Assembly: GCF_016757215.1 (NCBI RefSeq)
Contig: NZ_JAESIY010000001.1
Coordinates: 558,001-622,000 of the forward strand
Origin: Fulvivirga sediminis
GTDB lineage: Bacteria; Bacteroidota; Bacteroidia; Cytophagales; Cyclobacteriaceae
DNA length: 64,000 nt
Reading direction: 5' to 3'
A model generated the notes under the pieces. It was not told where the DNA came from, ran no database searches, and saw nothing but the letters and a program-made list of their open reading frames with translations. Both the position numbers and the translations under genes were made by a program. This document shows, in pieces, positions 20,488 to 31,911 of this stretch; within the stretch, counting starts at the first letter, position 1, and each line of letters opens with the position of its first letter.

Positions 20488-21192
20488 ATGGCAAAACTGA
20501 CAAAAAATCAGAAAGCGGCTCGCGAAAAAGTAGACTCTACTAAAGAATATGCTTTAGAAGAGGCTTCAAGTCTGGTGAAAGAAATTTCTTACACTAAATT
20601 TGATTCTTCAGTAGATCTAGATATCCGTTTGGGTGTTGACCCGAAAAAAGCTGATCAAATGGTGCGTGGGGTTGTTACATTGCCTCATGGTACTGGTAAG
20701 GATTTAACCGTTCTTGTTTTATGTACTCCTGATAAGGAACAAGAGGCTAAAGACGCTGGAGCGGATTACGTAGGTCTTGATGATTACATTAAGAAAATTG
20801 AAGGTGGATGGACTGATGTAGATGTTATCATTACCATGCCTACAGTAATGGCTAAAGTGGGTAGGTTAGGTCGAGTTTTAGGACCAAGAGGCTTAATGCC
20901 TAATCCTAAGTCTGGTACCGTAACTCTAGAAGTAGGTAAAGCTGTTCAGGATATTAAAGCTGGTAAGATCGATTTCAAAGTTGATAAGTTTGGTATCATT
21001 CACGTGAGTGTTGGAAAGGCATCTTTCTCTCCTGAGAAGATTACCGAAAACATTCAGGAAATGTTACAAACAGTTGCCAAGTTAAAGCCTGCTTCTGCAA
21101 AAGGAACTTATTTTAGAACAATTAACATTTCTTCTACTATGAGTCCTTCGATAACTATTGACAAACAATCAATTTCAGGATTAAAATCATGA
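20488..21192 (+). CDS. rplA: 50S ribosomal protein L1
   Basis: An L1-stalk protein, and in many bacteria the translational repressor of the L11-L1 mRNA. The 234 residues carry the signature [18 protein letters not shown] (about 131-148) and [18 protein letters not shown]. The stop overlaps the rplJ start by four bases (ATGA), so no long L10 leader RNA exists between L1 and L10 here. Confidence 0.99.
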   Translation: MAKLTKNQKAAREKVDSTKEYALEEASSLVKEISYTKFDSSVDLDIRLGVDPKKADQMVRGVVTLPHGTGKDLTVLVLCTPDKEQEAKDAGADYVGLDDYIKKIEGGWTDVDVIITMPTVMAKVGRLGRVLGPRGLMPNPKSGTVTLEVGKAVQDIKAGKIDFKVDKFGIIHVSVGKASFSPEKITENIQEMLQTVAKLKPASAKGTYFRTINISSTMSPSITIDKQSISGLKS

Positions 21193-21719
21193 CAAGGCAA
21201 GAAAAATCAGAAATTATAGATTCTCTTACTGAAAAGTTCAATAAGAACCCCCATTTCTATATCACTGATGCGTCGGGTTTATCTGTAGGTCAGGTAAATG
21301 CTTTTAGACGTGTTTGTTTCGATAAGGGAGTGGAGTATGGAGTATACAAAAATTCTTTGATCAAAAAAGCTTTACAAAACGTAGAGGGAGACTTCGAAAG
21401 TTTGAATGAAAGCCTGAAGGGATTCTCTGGGATTTTGTTTTCAGAAGAGGTGGCTAATTTGCCAGGAAAAGTACTTACTGAATATAGAAAGAAACAAGGT
21501 GTTGCAAAACCTTCGTTAAAGGCTGCTTCCGTAGATAGAGATTTCTTCTTTGGTGAAGAGAATCTTAAAACTTTGAGCGAGCTTAAGTCTAAGCAAGAGC
21601 TCATTGGTGAGGTTATTGGTTTACTTCAATCACCTGCTAAGAATGTTGTTTCTGCTCTTCAAAGTGGAAAAAATATACTTGGAGGTTTGATTAAAACATT
21701 ATCCGAACGAGAAAATTAA
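21189..21719 (+). CDS. rplJ: 50S ribosomal protein L10
   Basis: The stalk base protein that anchors L7/L12 dimers. The 176 residues include [32 protein letters not shown] and [10 protein letters not shown], and a C-terminal helix for L12 binding. The start overlaps the rplA stop. In bacteria with a long L10 leader, L10 autoregulates there; that leader is absent in this arrangement. Confidence 0.98.
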   Translation: MTRQEKSEIIDSLTEKFNKNPHFYITDASGLSVGQVNAFRRVCFDKGVEYGVYKNSLIKKALQNVEGDFESLNESLKGFSGILFSEEVANLPGKVLTEYRKKQGVAKPSLKAASVDRDFFFGEENLKTLSELKSKQELIGEVIGLLQSPAKNVVSALQSGKNILGGLIKTLSEREN

Positions 21720-21756
21720 TTAATTAAAAAAGAATAATTGACTAAATAAGAATAAA

Positions 21757-22137
21757 ATGGCAGACGTTAAAGCACTTGGAGATCAACTAGTTGAACTTAC
21801 AGTAAAAGAAGTAAATGAACTAGCAGAGTACCTTAAAGAAGAGCATGGTATCGAACCTGCTGCTGCTGCAGCCGTGGCTGTTGCTGCACCTGCTGGCGGT
21901 GATGGTGATGCTGCTGGAGCTGAACAAACTGAATTTGATGTAATCCTTAAATCACCAGGTGGAGCTAAATTGGCTATCGTGAAATTGGTGAAAGAATTAA
22001 CTGGATTAGGTCTTAAAGAAGCTAAAGAAATCGTAGATAGCGCTCCTAAAGCTATCAAAGAAGGCATAGCTAAGGATGAAGCTGAAGCTCTTAAAAAGCA
22101 GCTTGAAGAAGCTGGGGCTGAGGTTGAGTTGAAATAA
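21757..22137 (+). CDS. rplL: 50S ribosomal protein L7/L12
   Basis: The stalk protein that recruits translation GTPases. The 126 residues comprise the N-terminal dimerisation domain ([20 protein letters not shown]), an Ala/Gly-rich hinge slightly longer than usual (about 36-56), and the conserved C-terminal domain with [17 protein letters not shown] and [15 protein letters not shown]. It is 37 bases after rplJ and is followed by a hairpin before rpoB. Confidence 0.98.
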   Translation: MADVKALGDQLVELTVKEVNELAEYLKEEHGIEPAAAAAVAVAAPAGGDGDAAGAEQTEFDVILKSPGGAKLAIVKLVKELTGLGLKEAKEIVDSAPKAIKEGIAKDEAEALKKQLEEAGAEVELK

Positions 22138-22175
22138 GCCTTGGCGACATACTCTAGGTCGTCTAACAAAAAGTT

Positions 22176-22203
22176 AGACCCCGGTATTAATCGGGGTCTT
22201 TTG
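22176..22203 (+). terminator. hairpin between rplL and rpoB (probable attenuator)
   Basis: A perfect 8-bp GC-rich stem AGACCCCG / CGGGGTCT (22176-22183, 22192-22199), loop GTATTAAT, ends in a short T run broken by G. It lies 39 bases after rplL. A partial terminator here would set rpoBC output below that of the ribosomal proteins, as known from other bacteria. Confidence 0.65.
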
Positions 22204-22302
22204 CTGTTTGTAGATACTTTACATTCAACAAACATTAAGGCGCAGGAACTTTAAAGTTCTTACTGCCATTTACAAAATCTTGTAATTTAAATTTTAAAAG
22301 CT

Positions 22303-25300
22303 TTGGCTAGTAAAAAAGAAAACGCAAGAATCAGTTTTTCTTCCATTAAGAAGATTATAGATTATCCTGATTTCCTTGATATACAGTTACAATCCTTTAA
22401 GGACTTTTTTCAGCTAGAAACACCGGCAGAAAAAAGGGAACAGGAGGGATTATTCAAAGTTTTCTCCGAGAACTTTCCCATTACTGATTCCAGAGAAAAT
22501 TTTGAGTTGGAGTTCATTGATTATATTGTTGATCCTCCAAAATACTCTGTTGATGAGTGTATCGATAGAGGGCTTACGTACTCGGTGCCCTTAAAGGCCA
22601 AATTGAAGCTTACCTGTAACGATGAAGATCATGAGGATTTTGAAACTATCGAGCAGGAAGTGTTCTTAGGGAATATACCTTATATGACCAAAAAGGGTTC
22701 TTTTGTGATAAATGGAGCTGAAAGGGTTATAGTATCTCAGTTACACAGATCCCCTGGTGTGTTCTTTGCTCAAAGTAAACATACTAATGGTACAAAGCTT
22801 TATTCTGCTAGAATTATACCTTTCAAAGGGTCATGGATAGAATTTGCTACCGATGTAAACAACGTTATGTATGCTTATATCGATAGAAAGAAGAAATTCC
22901 CTGTTACTACCTTGCTTCGTGCAATAGGCTATGGAACAGATAAGGATATACTTGATCTTTTTGGTCTTTCTGAAGAGGTGAAAGCCACTAAGAAAGATTT
23001 GAAGGATGCTGAAGGAAGAAGACTTGCTGCCAGGGTACTTAAAACTTGGACGGAAGACTTCGTGGATGAAGATACTGGTGAAGTTGTTTCTATTGATCGT
23101 AACGAGGTGTTACTCGAAAGGGATCACGTGCTTACAGATGAGGATATAGAAACTATTGTAGATTCAGGTTCTAAGTCTATTATTCTTCATAGAGAGGACG
23201 TAAACGTTACAGATTTTACAATTATTTTCAATACGCTTGCTAAGGATAACTCAAACTCTGAGAAGGAAGCTGTTGAACAAATCTATAGACAGTTAAGAAA
23301 TACTGAGGCTCCTGATGAGCAAACGGCTAGAGACATTATTCAAAGTTTATTCTTTAGTGAGAAGCGTTATGATTTAGGAGAAGTTGGTAGATATAGAATA
23401 AATAAGAAGTTAGGTCTTGACATTGACTCTGAGCAAAGAGTACTTACTACTGAAGATATTATACTTATCGTAAAGTATCTGATAGGGTTAATTAACTCTA
23501 AAGCCGTAGTAGATGATATAGATCACTTAAGTAATAGAAGAGTAAGAACTGTTGGAGAGCAGTTATATACTCAGTTCGGTGTAGGTCTTGCTAGAATGGC
23601 TAGAACTATCAAAGAACGTATGAACGTTAGAGATAACGAAGATTTTAAACCTGTGGACTTGATTAATGCAAGGACATTATCTTCTGTTATTAATTCGTTC
23701 TTCGGGACTAATCAGTTGTCACAATTCATGGACCAAACTAATCCTCTTGCGGAGGTAACTCACAAGAGAAGAATGTCTGCTTTAGGTCCTGGTGGTCTTT
23801 CTAGAGAAAGAGCTGGTTTCGAGGTGCGAGATGTTCATTATACTCACTACGGTCGTCTTTGTACAATTGAAACACCTGAAGGACCAAACATTGGTCTGAT
23901 TTCCTCATTATGTGTTCACGCAAAAGTGAATAATATGGGCTTTATTGAAACTCCTTATAGAGAAGTAAATGAAGGAAAGGTAGATATGACAGGTGATGTT
24001 AAATACCTAACAGCCGAAGAGGAAGATACTCATAATATTGCTCAGGCGAATGCACCTCTTAAAGATACTGGTGATTTTGTTAATGAACGAGTAAAGGCAA
24101 GATTTGAGGGTGACTTCCCTGTAGTAGAACCTGCTGAGGTAAGGTATATGGACGTTGCGCCTAATCAGATTGTATCAGTTGCAGCATCTTTAATTCCATT
24201 CTTGGAGCATGATGATGCTAACCGTGCATTGATGGGATCAAACATGCAGCGCCAGGCGGTGCCATTATTGAAGCCTGAAGCTCCAATAGTAGGAACAGGG
24301 CTTGAAGGACGCGTAGCTATAGATTCTAGATCTTTAGTGTTAGCTGAAGGAGATGGAGTAGTTGACTTTGTTGATGCGAAGAAAATCGTTGTTAGATATG
24401 ATATGACGGAGGATGATCTTCTTGTTAGCTTCGATGAAGATACTAAGACTTATAATCTAATTAAGTTTAGAAGAACTAACCAAGATACATGTATTAACCT
24501 TACTCCTATCGTTAAAAAAGGAGAAAGAGTTTTGAAAGGCCAGCCATTAGTAGAAGGTTATGCTACTCAAGGTGGAGAACTTGCCTTAGGAAGAAACCTA
24601 AGAGTTGCTTACATGCCTTGGCAAGGATATAACTTCGAGGATGCTATTGTAATCTCTGAGAAGGTGGTTAGAGATGATATTTATACATCAATCCATATCG
24701 ATGAGTATGAGCTTGAAGTAAGAGATACTAAACGTGGAGAAGAAGAACTAACCTCTGAAATTCCTAACGTTAGTGAAGAGGCTGTAAGACATTTAGATGA
24801 AAATGGTATCATTAGAGTGGGAGCTGAAGTAAAAGAAGGCGATATTCTAATTGGTAAAATTACTCCTAAGGGTGAGACTGATCCTACTCCTGAAGAAAAG
24901 CTTTTGAGAGCTATATTCGGAGATAAGGCTGGTGATGTTAAGGATGCTTCTCTTAAAGCTTCACCATCATTGAGAGGTGTAGTTATAGATACAAAGCTTT
25001 TCTCTAGACCGAAGAAGGATAAGGAGTTAAGAGCTAAATCTAAGAAGGAGGTTGAAATCCTTAAGAGCAAATACAGCAAAGAACTTCTAGGGTTAAGAGC
25101 TCAGATGATCGAAAAATTAACTACGCTGTTGGATGGTCAAACCAGTCAGGGCGTTAGGCATAAATTTGGAGATGAGCTTATTAGCAAAGGAGTTAAGTTT
25201 TCTGGTAAAAATATAGAGCACAATTTATTCCCAGAGAAGAACATTTATAAGGATGAAAGTACTTATAACGTTCCTGAGGAAGTTAACTTAGTTTCAGATG

Positions 25301-26175
25301 TTATCCTTGATAATTGGACTACTGATGAGAGAGTTAATGATATCGTGTTCAAGCTTGTGAAGAGTTATAACATCAAGAGGAATGAGATCGCTGGTGAATT
25401 TAAGCGTGAAAGATTTACTCTTGAAGTAGGTGATGAGCTACCTGCAGGCATTGTTCAGCTGGCTAAAGTTTACATCGCTAAGAAGCGTAAACTGAAAGTA
25501 GGTGATAAAATGGCAGGTAGACACGGAAATAAAGGGGTTGTTGCTAAAATCGTTAGAGACGAGGATATGCCATTCCTTCAAAACGGAACGCCTGTGGACA
25601 TATGTTTGAACCCTCTTGGTGTACCGTCAAGGATGAACTTGGGTCAGATTTATGAAACTGTTTTAGGCTGGGCCGGGTTAGAATTAGGTAGAAGGTATGC
25701 TACTCCAATTTTTGATGGAGCTTCTATGGAAGAAGTAGCTGCAGAATTGAGTGAAGCAGGTTTACCTGATTATGGTAGAGCATATTTGTATGATGGTCTC
25801 ACTGGAGAGCGATTTGACCAACCAGTAACAGTAGGTATAGCTTATATGCTTAAACTAGGTCACTTGGTAGATGATAAGATGCACGCTAGATCTATCGGAC
25901 CTTACTCACTTATTACTCAACAGCCATTGGGAGGTAAAGCCCAGTTTGGTGGTCAGAGATTTGGTGAGATGGAGGTTTGGGCACTTGAGGCCTTTGGTGC
26001 ATCAAACGTGTTGCAAGAGATACTTACTATCAAGTCGGATGATGTTATTGGTAGAGCTAAGGCATATGAGGCAATTGTTAAAGGAGAAAACATGAAAAAG
26101 CCAAATATACCTGAGTCGTTCAACGTACTGGTACACGAACTTCGTGGATTAGCGTTGGAAATCACTTTAGACTAA
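22303..26175 (+). CDS. rpoB: DNA-directed RNA polymerase subunit beta
   Basis: 1290 residues covering the full beta subunit. The rifampicin-pocket region (about 466-506: [20 protein letters not shown], then [13 protein letters not shown]) matches the susceptible form at the usual Asp, His and Ser positions. Near 1067, [16 protein letters not shown] is the active-site-proximal motif, and the C-terminus carries [20 protein letters not shown]. The start is a TTG ([12 protein letters not shown]): a stop lies 13 bases upstream in frame and no ATG intervenes. It is preceded by an attenuator-like hairpin and followed by rpoC after 64 bases containing another hairpin. Confidence 0.99.
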   Translation: MASKKENARISFSSIKKIIDYPDFLDIQLQSFKDFFQLETPAEKREQEGLFKVFSENFPITDSRENFELEFIDYIVDPPKYSVDECIDRGLTYSVPLKAKLKLTCNDEDHEDFETIEQEVFLGNIPYMTKKGSFVINGAERVIVSQLHRSPGVFFAQSKHTNGTKLYSARIIPFKGSWIEFATDVNNVMYAYIDRKKKFPVTTLLRAIGYGTDKDILDLFGLSEEVKATKKDLKDAEGRRLAARVLKTWTEDFVDEDTGEVVSIDRNEVLLERDHVLTDEDIETIVDSGSKSIILHREDVNVTDFTIIFNTLAKDNSNSEKEAVEQIYRQLRNTEAPDEQTARDIIQSLFFSEKRYDLGEVGRYRINKKLGLDIDSEQRVLTTEDIILIVKYLIGLINSKAVVDDIDHLSNRRVRTVGEQLYTQFGVGLARMARTIKERMNVRDNEDFKPVDLINARTLSSVINSFFGTNQLSQFMDQTNPLAEVTHKRRMSALGPGGLSRERAGFEVRDVHYTHYGRLCTIETPEGPNIGLISSLCVHAKVNNMGFIETPYREVNEGKVDMTGDVKYLTAEEEDTHNIAQANAPLKDTGDFVNERVKARFEGDFPVVEPAEVRYMDVAPNQIVSVAASLIPFLEHDDANRALMGSNMQRQAVPLLKPEAPIVGTGLEGRVAIDSRSLVLAEGDGVVDFVDAKKIVVRYDMTEDDLLVSFDEDTKTYNLIKFRRTNQDTCINLTPIVKKGERVLKGQPLVEGYATQGGELALGRNLRVAYMPWQGYNFEDAIVISEKVVRDDIYTSIHIDEYELEVRDTKRGEEELTSEIPNVSEEAVRHLDENGIIRVGAEVKEGDILIGKITPKGETDPTPEEKLLRAIFGDKAGDVKDASLKASPSLRGVVIDTKLFSRPKKDKELRAKSKKEVEILKSKYSKELLGLRAQMIEKLTTLLDGQTSQGVRHKFGDELISKGVKFSGKNIEHNLFPEKNIYKDESTYNVPEEVNLVSDVILDNWTTDERVNDIVFKLVKSYNIKRNEIAGEFKRERFTLEVGDELPAGIVQLAKVYIAKKRKLKVGDKMAGRHGNKGVVAKIVRDEDMPFLQNGTPVDICLNPLGVPSRMNLGQIYETVLGWAGLELGRRYATPIFDGASMEEVAAELSEAGLPDYGRAYLYDGLTGERFDQPVTVGIAYMLKLGHLVDDKMHARSIGPYSLITQQPLGGKAQFGGQRFGEMEVWALEAFGASNVLQEILTIKSDDVIGRAKAYEAIVKGENMKKPNIPESFNVLVHELRGLALEITLD

Positions 26176-26190
26176 TATAAAAATTACATG

Positions 26191-26218
26191 TGTTCAAGAG
26201 GTGAGAGCCTCTTGAACA
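26191..26218 (+). other. hairpin between rpoB and rpoC
   Basis: A perfect 11-bp inverted repeat TGTTCAAGAGG / CCTCTTGAACA around loop TGAGAG. No T run follows, so it is not a standard terminator. It ends 21 bases before the rpoC ATG and could be an mRNA processing or translation-control element. Confidence 0.6.
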
Positions 26219-26239
26219 TAGACATCAAATATTCAAATT

Positions 26240-29200
26240 ATGTCATTCAGAAAGAATAAAAAGCTAAACCTCGACTTTTCCAAGGTTACTATCAGTTTGG
26301 CATCACCTGAGTCTATCTTAGAGAGCTCTCATGGTGAAGTTACTCAACCTGAAACTATTAATTACAGAACATATAAGCCGGAAATGGGTGGTTTGTTCTG
26401 TGAGCGTATTTTCGGGCCTGTGAAAGACTGGGAGTGCCACTGTGGAAAGTATAAGAGGATACGATATAAAGGTATAATTTGTGACAGGTGTGGTGTTGAA
26501 GTTACTGAAAAGAAGGTAAGAAGGGAAAGAATGGGACATATCGAGTTAGTTGTCCCTGTGGCTCACATCTGGTATTTCAAGTCGTTGCCAAATAAAATTG
26601 GTTACTTACTAGGGTTACCTACTAAGAAGCTGGATCAAATCATTTATTATGAAAGGTATGTGGTTATTCAACCAGGTATCAAAGAAGAGGATGGTATAGC
26701 AAAAATGGATTTCCTTACTGAGGATGAATATCTGGATATACTAGATAAGATGCCTCGTGAGAATCAATTGCTAGATGATGATGATCCAAATAAATTTATT
26801 GCCAAAATGGGAGCTGAGGCTCTAGAGATGTTATTGGCAAGAACTGAGTTGGACACTCTTTCTTATGAGTTAAGGCATCAGGCTGCAACTGATACTTCAC
26901 AGCAAAGAAAAGCTGAGGCTTTAAAAAGACTTAAAGTTGTTGAAGCTTTCAGAGAAGCAAAAACTAGAATTGAAAATCGTCCTGAATGGATGGTGATCAG
27001 AATGGTACCGGTTATTCCTCCTGAATTGAGACCTTTGGTTCCTTTGGATGGTGGTAGATTTGCTACTTCTGATTTGAATGATCTTTATAGAAGGGTAATT
27101 ATCAGAAACAATCGTCTGAAAAGACTAATTGATATAAAGGCACCAGAAGTAATTCTTAGAAATGAGAAAAGGATGCTTCAGGAAGCAGTGGATTCACTGT
27201 TTGATAACTCAAGAAAAGTCAATGCGGTAAGATCTGATGGTAATAGAGCTTTAAAATCTTTAAGTGATATGCTTAAAGGAAAGCAAGGACGTTTCCGTCA
27301 AAACTTATTAGGTAAAAGGGTGGATTATTCAGGTCGTTCTGTAATTGTAGTAGGTCCAGAATTGAAACTACATGAATGTGGTTTGCCTAAGGATATGGCA
27401 GCGGAATTATTTAAGCCGTTTATCATCCGTAAGCTGATAGAAAGAGGTATCGTTAAAACGGTGAAATCTGCTAAGAAAATAGTGGATAGAAAAGATCCGG
27501 TAGTATGGGATATTCTTGAGAACGTATTGAAAGGACACCCTGTATTGCTTAACCGTGCTCCTACACTTCACAGATTAGGTATTCAGGCTTTCCAGCCTAA
27601 ACTTATAGAAGGAAAAGCTATCCAGTTGCACCCATTGGTATGTACAGCATTCAACGCTGACTTTGATGGTGACCAGATGGCGGTACACGTACCTTTAGGT
27701 CAAGAGGCTGTGTTGGAAGCTTCGTTATTGATGCTTTCATCTCATAACATCCTAAACCCTGCTAATGGAGCACCTATAACGGTACCTTCTCAGGATATGG
27801 TGTTAGGTCTTTACTATGTAACTAAAGGACGTAGAGGAACAGAAGATAACCCGGTATTAGGAGAAAACAGAAGTTTCTATAGTGCTGAAGAGGTTATTAT
27901 AGCCATAAATGAAAAAAGGCTTTCTAAGCATGCATATATTAAGGTTAGAACTAAAGTTCGTAACGAAAAAGGTGAGCTAGAAAACACTTTACTGGAAACA
28001 GTAGCGGGAAGGGTTCTTGTAAACCAATATGTGCCGGAAGAAGTAGGCTTTGTTAACGAACTCTTAACTAAGAAGAAGCTTCAACAAATTATTTCTGACA
28101 TCTTTAAGGTATCAGGAATGGCTAGAACAGCTCACTTCCTAGATGATATTAAAGAGCTTGGTTTCCAGATGGCTTATAAAGGCGGTCTTTCAATGGGACT
28201 TAATGATGTAGCTATTCCAGAAGAGAAAGAGGCGCTTGTAAATCAGGCGAAAGAAGAGGTTGATGCAGTATGGAATAACTACCTTATGGGTCTTATTACT
28301 GATAATGAGAGATATAACCAGGTAATTGATATCTGGACCAGGATCAATACTCAGCTTACAAATACTTTGATGACTCAGCTAGCTGAGGATGATCAAGGAT
28401 TTAACTCTATCTATATGATGATGCACTCAGGCGCAAGGGGTTCTAGAGAGCAAATCCGTCAGTTAGGTGGAATGAGAGGATTGATGGCTAAGCCACAAAA
28501 GAATCTTGCTGGTTCTGTTGGTGCTATCATTGAAAACCCTATCCTTTCTAACTTTAAGGAAGGTCTTGATGTAATAGAGTACTTTATTTCAACTCACGGT
28601 GCACGTAAAGGTCTTGCCGATACAGCATTGAAAACTGCGGATGCGGGTTACTTAACCAGACGTTTGGTTGATGTTGCTCAAGACGTAGTAATTACCGAGG
28701 ATGATTGTGGTACTTTGAGAGGTCTTACTGTATCTGCATTGAAAGACAATGAAGATATAGTGGAAGCATTATCTGAAAGAATCTTAGGTAGGGTATCCGT
28801 TCATGATATTTACGATCCGATTACAGATGAATTAATCTGTGAATCAGGTGATGAAATTACTGAAGAAATAGCTAAGACTATTGATGAAAGTAATATTGAG
28901 GAAGTAGAAATTAGATCGCTCCTTACTTGTGAAACTAAGCAAGGAGGATGTGCTAAATGTTATGGTCGTAACCTGGCAACAGGTAAGATGGTGCATTCCG
29001 GAGAGGCTGTTGGTGTGATTGCAGCACAGTCAATCGGAGAGCCAGGAACTCAGCTTACTCTTAGAACTTTCCACGTTGGGGGTACTGCTTCTAACATTGC
29101 GGTAGATGCTAACATCAAAGCTAAATTTGATGGAGTAATCGAATTCGAAGGTGTTAGAACTATCAAAACCACTGACAAAGAAGGTGAGAAGATAGAGGTA

Positions 29201-30544
29201 ATCATGGGACGTACTGGTGAGATCAAAGTAGTTGATGAGAAAAAGGGAACAGTGCTAATGACTAACTACGTGCCTTATGGAGCTTTCTTGAAGGTGAAAG
29301 AAGGGCAGAAAGTAGAGAAAGGTGATGAGCTTGTATTCTGGGATCCTTATAATGCCGTTATTCTTTCAGAATTTGATGGTACTATTGAGTTCGAATCAAT
29401 TATAGAAGGAATCACCTATAAAGAGGAGTCAGATGAACAAACTGGCCATAGAGAAAAAGTAATTACAGATACTAAAGATAAAACTAAGAACCCTGCCATT
29501 AGAATTAATGGTAAGAACGATGGTAAATCTTATAACATACCTGTAGGAGCTCACTTAGCTGTAGACGATGGGGATAAAATCAAAGCGGGACAAATCTTAG
29601 CTAAGATTCCAAGAACTATGGGTAAATCAAGAGATATTACAGGGGGTCTTCCTAGAGTTACAGAATTGTTTGAAGCGAGAAATCCTTCAAATCCTGCTGT
29701 AGTTTCTGAGATAGACGGTGTAGTAACTTATGGAGGTATAAAGCGTGGTAACAGAGAAATCTTTATCGAGTCTAAAGACGGTATTAAGAAGAGATATCTG
29801 GTGTCGCTATCTAAGCACATACTTGTGCAGGATAATGACTTTGTGAAAGCGGGTTATCCTTTATCTGATGGAGCAATTACTCCTGCTGATATTTTGGCGA
29901 TAAAAGGACCAACAGCGGTACAAGAGTATTTGGTAAATGAAATTCAGGAAGTATACCGTTTGCAAGGTGTGAAAATTAACGATAAGCACATTGAGGCGAT
30001 CGTAAGTCAGATGATGCAGAAAGTACAGATTCTTGATTCAGGAGATACCAGTTTCTTGACTAATGAGATAGTTGATAAGTTTGTGTTTGGAGAAGAAAAT
30101 GACTTGGTACTTGATAAGAAAGTGGTTACCGATGCTGGTGACTCTGAAAACTTCAAGCCTGGTCAGATAGTTACCCCAAGGGAGCTAAGAGATGAGAATT
30201 CTACGTTAAAGCGTAAAGATTTGAAACTTGTACAGGTAAGAGACGCTATGCCAGCGGTATCTAAACCTACCTTGCAAGGTATTACTCAAGCTTCATTGAA
30301 AACAGAAAGTTTCTTATCAGCAGCATCATTCCAGGAGACTACAAAAGTCTTGAGTGAAGCAGCAATTAGAGGTAAGGCAGATCAACTGTTAGGTTTGAAA
30401 GAAAATGTTATTGTAGGGCATTTGATTCCTGCAGGTACAGGACAGAGATATTTCAAAGATGTAATTGTTGGTTCTCAAGAGGAGTATGATGGATTGGTTG
30501 CATCTAAGGAAGATGCAAAGCAAAAAGAACTTCAGAATAACTAA
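26240..30544 (+). CDS. rpoC: DNA-directed RNA polymerase subunit beta'
   Basis: The catalytic beta' subunit, 1434 residues. The N-terminal zinc ribbon (CHCGKYK then CDRCG, about 65-86), the catalytic [12 protein letters not shown] loop (about 470) with its three Asp, the second zinc site (DDCGT near 822 and [11 protein letters not shown] near 897), and the trigger-loop/bridge-helix text [16 protein letters not shown] are all intact. The C-terminal end with [13 protein letters not shown] is typical of Bacteroidota. It is followed after 6 bases by a DUF3467 gene. Confidence 0.99.
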   Translation: MSFRKNKKLNLDFSKVTISLASPESILESSHGEVTQPETINYRTYKPEMGGLFCERIFGPVKDWECHCGKYKRIRYKGIICDRCGVEVTEKKVRRERMGHIELVVPVAHIWYFKSLPNKIGYLLGLPTKKLDQIIYYERYVVIQPGIKEEDGIAKMDFLTEDEYLDILDKMPRENQLLDDDDPNKFIAKMGAEALEMLLARTELDTLSYELRHQAATDTSQQRKAEALKRLKVVEAFREAKTRIENRPEWMVIRMVPVIPPELRPLVPLDGGRFATSDLNDLYRRVIIRNNRLKRLIDIKAPEVILRNEKRMLQEAVDSLFDNSRKVNAVRSDGNRALKSLSDMLKGKQGRFRQNLLGKRVDYSGRSVIVVGPELKLHECGLPKDMAAELFKPFIIRKLIERGIVKTVKSAKKIVDRKDPVVWDILENVLKGHPVLLNRAPTLHRLGIQAFQPKLIEGKAIQLHPLVCTAFNADFDGDQMAVHVPLGQEAVLEASLLMLSSHNILNPANGAPITVPSQDMVLGLYYVTKGRRGTEDNPVLGENRSFYSAEEVIIAINEKRLSKHAYIKVRTKVRNEKGELENTLLETVAGRVLVNQYVPEEVGFVNELLTKKKLQQIISDIFKVSGMARTAHFLDDIKELGFQMAYKGGLSMGLNDVAIPEEKEALVNQAKEEVDAVWNNYLMGLITDNERYNQVIDIWTRINTQLTNTLMTQLAEDDQGFNSIYMMMHSGARGSREQIRQLGGMRGLMAKPQKNLAGSVGAIIENPILSNFKEGLDVIEYFISTHGARKGLADTALKTADAGYLTRRLVDVAQDVVITEDDCGTLRGLTVSALKDNEDIVEALSERILGRVSVHDIYDPITDELICESGDEITEEIAKTIDESNIEEVEIRSLLTCETKQGGCAKCYGRNLATGKMVHSGEAVGVIAAQSIGEPGTQLTLRTFHVGGTASNIAVDANIKAKFDGVIEFEGVRTIKTTDKEGEKIEVIMGRTGEIKVVDEKKGTVLMTNYVPYGAFLKVKEGQKVEKGDELVFWDPYNAVILSEFDGTIEFESIIEGITYKEESDEQTGHREKVITDTKDKTKNPAIRINGKNDGKSYNIPVGAHLAVDDGDKIKAGQILAKIPRTMGKSRDITGGLPRVTELFEARNPSNPAVVSEIDGVVTYGGIKRGNREIFIESKDGIKKRYLVSLSKHILVQDNDFVKAGYPLSDGAITPADILAIKGPTAVQEYLVNEIQEVYRLQGVKINDKHIEAIVSQMMQKVQILDSGDTSFLTNEIVDKFVFGEENDLVLDKKVVTDAGDSENFKPGQIVTPRELRDENSTLKRKDLKLVQVRDAMPAVSKPTLQGITQASLKTESFLSAASFQETTKVLSEAAIRGKADQLLGLKENVIVGHLIPAGTGQRYFKDVIVGSQEEYDGLVASKEDAKQKELQNN

Positions 30545-30550
30545 TTAGAA

Positions 30551-30880
30551 ATGGCTGACGATAATAAAGAAAAGAAAGATAATCCTAATCAGATCAATAT
30601 AGAGCTTTCAGAAGAAACAGCTGAAGGTGTATATGCGAATCTGGCTATGATTGCTCACTCAAACAGTGAATTTGTAATAGACTTTATTCGTCTTATGCCA
30701 GGAGTTCAAAAGGCAAAGGTTAAATCCAGAATTGTTATTACTCCGGAGCACGCTAAACGTTTGCTTAATGCTTTGAATGATAATATTCAAAGATATGAGG
30801 ATACGTTCGGCCCTATAAAAAAGACTGAAGAGGCACCAAAGTTCCCCTTAAATTTTGGGGGTACAGTAGGAGAGGCCTGA
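30551..30880 (+). CDS. DUF3467 family protein
   Basis: A 109-residue protein of the DUF3467 family, commonly found directly after rpoC in Bacteroidota. Conserved text includes INIELSEETAEGVYANLA, NSEFVIDFIRLMPGV and VKSRIVITPEHAKRLL. Function is not established. Its invariable position and 6-base spacing to rpoC suggest co-expression with RNA polymerase. A terminator follows at 30904. Confidence 0.93.
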   Translation: MADDNKEKKDNPNQINIELSEETAEGVYANLAMIAHSNSEFVIDFIRLMPGVQKAKVKSRIVITPEHAKRLLNALNDNIQRYEDTFGPIKKTEEAPKFPLNFGGTVGEA

Positions 30881-30903
30881 TAAGCTTTATAAAAGGATAT
30901 TCA

Positions 30904-30945
30904 AAACAAGACTTTCCTCACAAAACAGGGAAAGTCTTGTTTATA
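30904..30945 (+). terminator. terminator of the rpoBC-DUF3467 unit
   Basis: A perfect 14-bp stem AAACAAGACTTTCC / GGAAAGTCTTGTTT (30904-30917, 30929-30942) with an 11-base loop. The trailing T run is short (GTTTATAA), so efficiency is uncertain. It lies 23 bases after the DUF3467 stop. Confidence 0.75.
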
Positions 30946-30970
30946 ATTGATAATTAATTTATTTAAACTA

Positions 30971-31001
30971 TTTGAATAATTGGACTGTTTTTTTACCTTT
31001 G
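30971..31001 (+). promoter_or_regulatory. promoter of the str operon (rpsL-rpsG-fusA-rpsJ)
   Basis: TTTG at 30971-30974, 19 bases, TACCTTTG at 30994-31001: a full match to the Bacteroidota promoter consensus, the same spacing as the tRNA-tuf promoter. The rpsL ATG is 42 bases downstream. Confidence 0.8.
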
Positions 31002-31043
31002 CAGTCCGAATTTTAAAAAAGGTATAAAACTAAAGATTATATA

Positions 31044-31418
31044 ATGCCTACTATTCAACAATTGGTAAGAAAGGGGAGAAAGAAATTGGTGTCTAAGTCG
31101 AAGTCACCAGCTCTTGATTCGTGTCCTCAGAGAAGAGGAGTATGTACAAGGGTATATACTACTACCCCAAAGAAGCCGAATTCGGCTATGAGAAAAGTAG
31201 CAAGGGTTAGACTTACTAATGGTAAGGAAGTTAACGCTTACATTCCTGGTGAAGGACACAATTTACAAGAACACTCTATTGTGCTTATTAGAGGTGGTAG
31301 AGTAAAAGATTTACCAGGTGTTAGGTATCACATTATTCGTGGTGCGCTGGATACAGCCGGAGTAAATGGTAGGCTGCAAAGAAGATCAAAATACGGTGCA
31401 AAAAGGCCCAAAAAATAA
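31044..31418 (+). CDS. rpsL: 30S ribosomal protein S12
   Basis: A decoding-centre protein. The 124 residues include [20 protein letters not shown], which keeps the Lys linked to streptomycin susceptibility, and [17 protein letters not shown] with the second susceptibility Lys and the modified-Asp position. It is the first gene of the str operon, with its own promoter 43 bases upstream, and rpsG follows 14 bases later. Confidence 0.99.
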   Translation: MPTIQQLVRKGRKKLVSKSKSPALDSCPQRRGVCTRVYTTTPKKPNSAMRKVARVRLTNGKEVNAYIPGEGHNLQEHSIVLIRGGRVKDLPGVRYHIIRGALDTAGVNGRLQRRSKYGAKRPKK

Positions 31419-31432
31419 ATCAGTAGAATAGA

Positions 31433-31900
31433 ATGAGAAAAGCTAAACCAAAGAAAAGGTATATTCTGCCAGATCCTAAGTTTCAAGATACACTTGTTAC
31501 CAGGTTTGTAAACTACCTAATGGTGGATGGCAAAAAAAGTATTGCGTATAACATTTTTTATGAAGCTGTAGAGCAAGTAGAAAATAAGACTGGTGAAAAT
31601 GGTCTTGAAACCTGGAAGAAAGCATTGAATAATATCATGCCTTCTGTAGAGGTGAAGAGTAGAAGAGTCGGAGGTGCAACTTTTCAAGTTCCTATGGAAG
31701 TGCGTCCTGATAGAAAAATTACTCTAGGAATTAAGTGGATGATTCGTTACTCTAGATTAAGAGGAGAAAAAACCATGCGTGATAGGCTTGCGGGTGAAAT
31801 TATTTCTGCCTCTAAGGGTGAAGGAGCTGCTGTGAAGAAGAAAGATGATACTCACAGAATGGCTGAAGCAAATAAAGCATTTTCACACTTTAGATTTTAA
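31433..31900 (+). CDS. rpsG: 30S ribosomal protein S7
   Basis: The primary assembly protein of the 30S head, 155 residues. Typical text: [39 protein letters not shown] and [19 protein letters not shown]. In many bacteria S7 represses its own operon; no leader element was resolved. It is followed by fusA after 11 bases. Confidence 0.99.
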   Translation: MRKAKPKKRYILPDPKFQDTLVTRFVNYLMVDGKKSIAYNIFYEAVEQVENKTGENGLETWKKALNNIMPSVEVKSRRVGGATFQVPMEVRPDRKITLGIKWMIRYSRLRGEKTMRDRLAGEIISASKGEGAAVKKKDDTHRMAEANKAFSHFRF

Positions 31901-31911
31901 TATCTTTTAAA

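Noticed and set aside
21783-22235. Minus-strand frame opposite rplL
   Set aside because: It is the antisense of the Ala/Gly-rich L7/L12 gene, with Ser/Ala low complexity and no family match.
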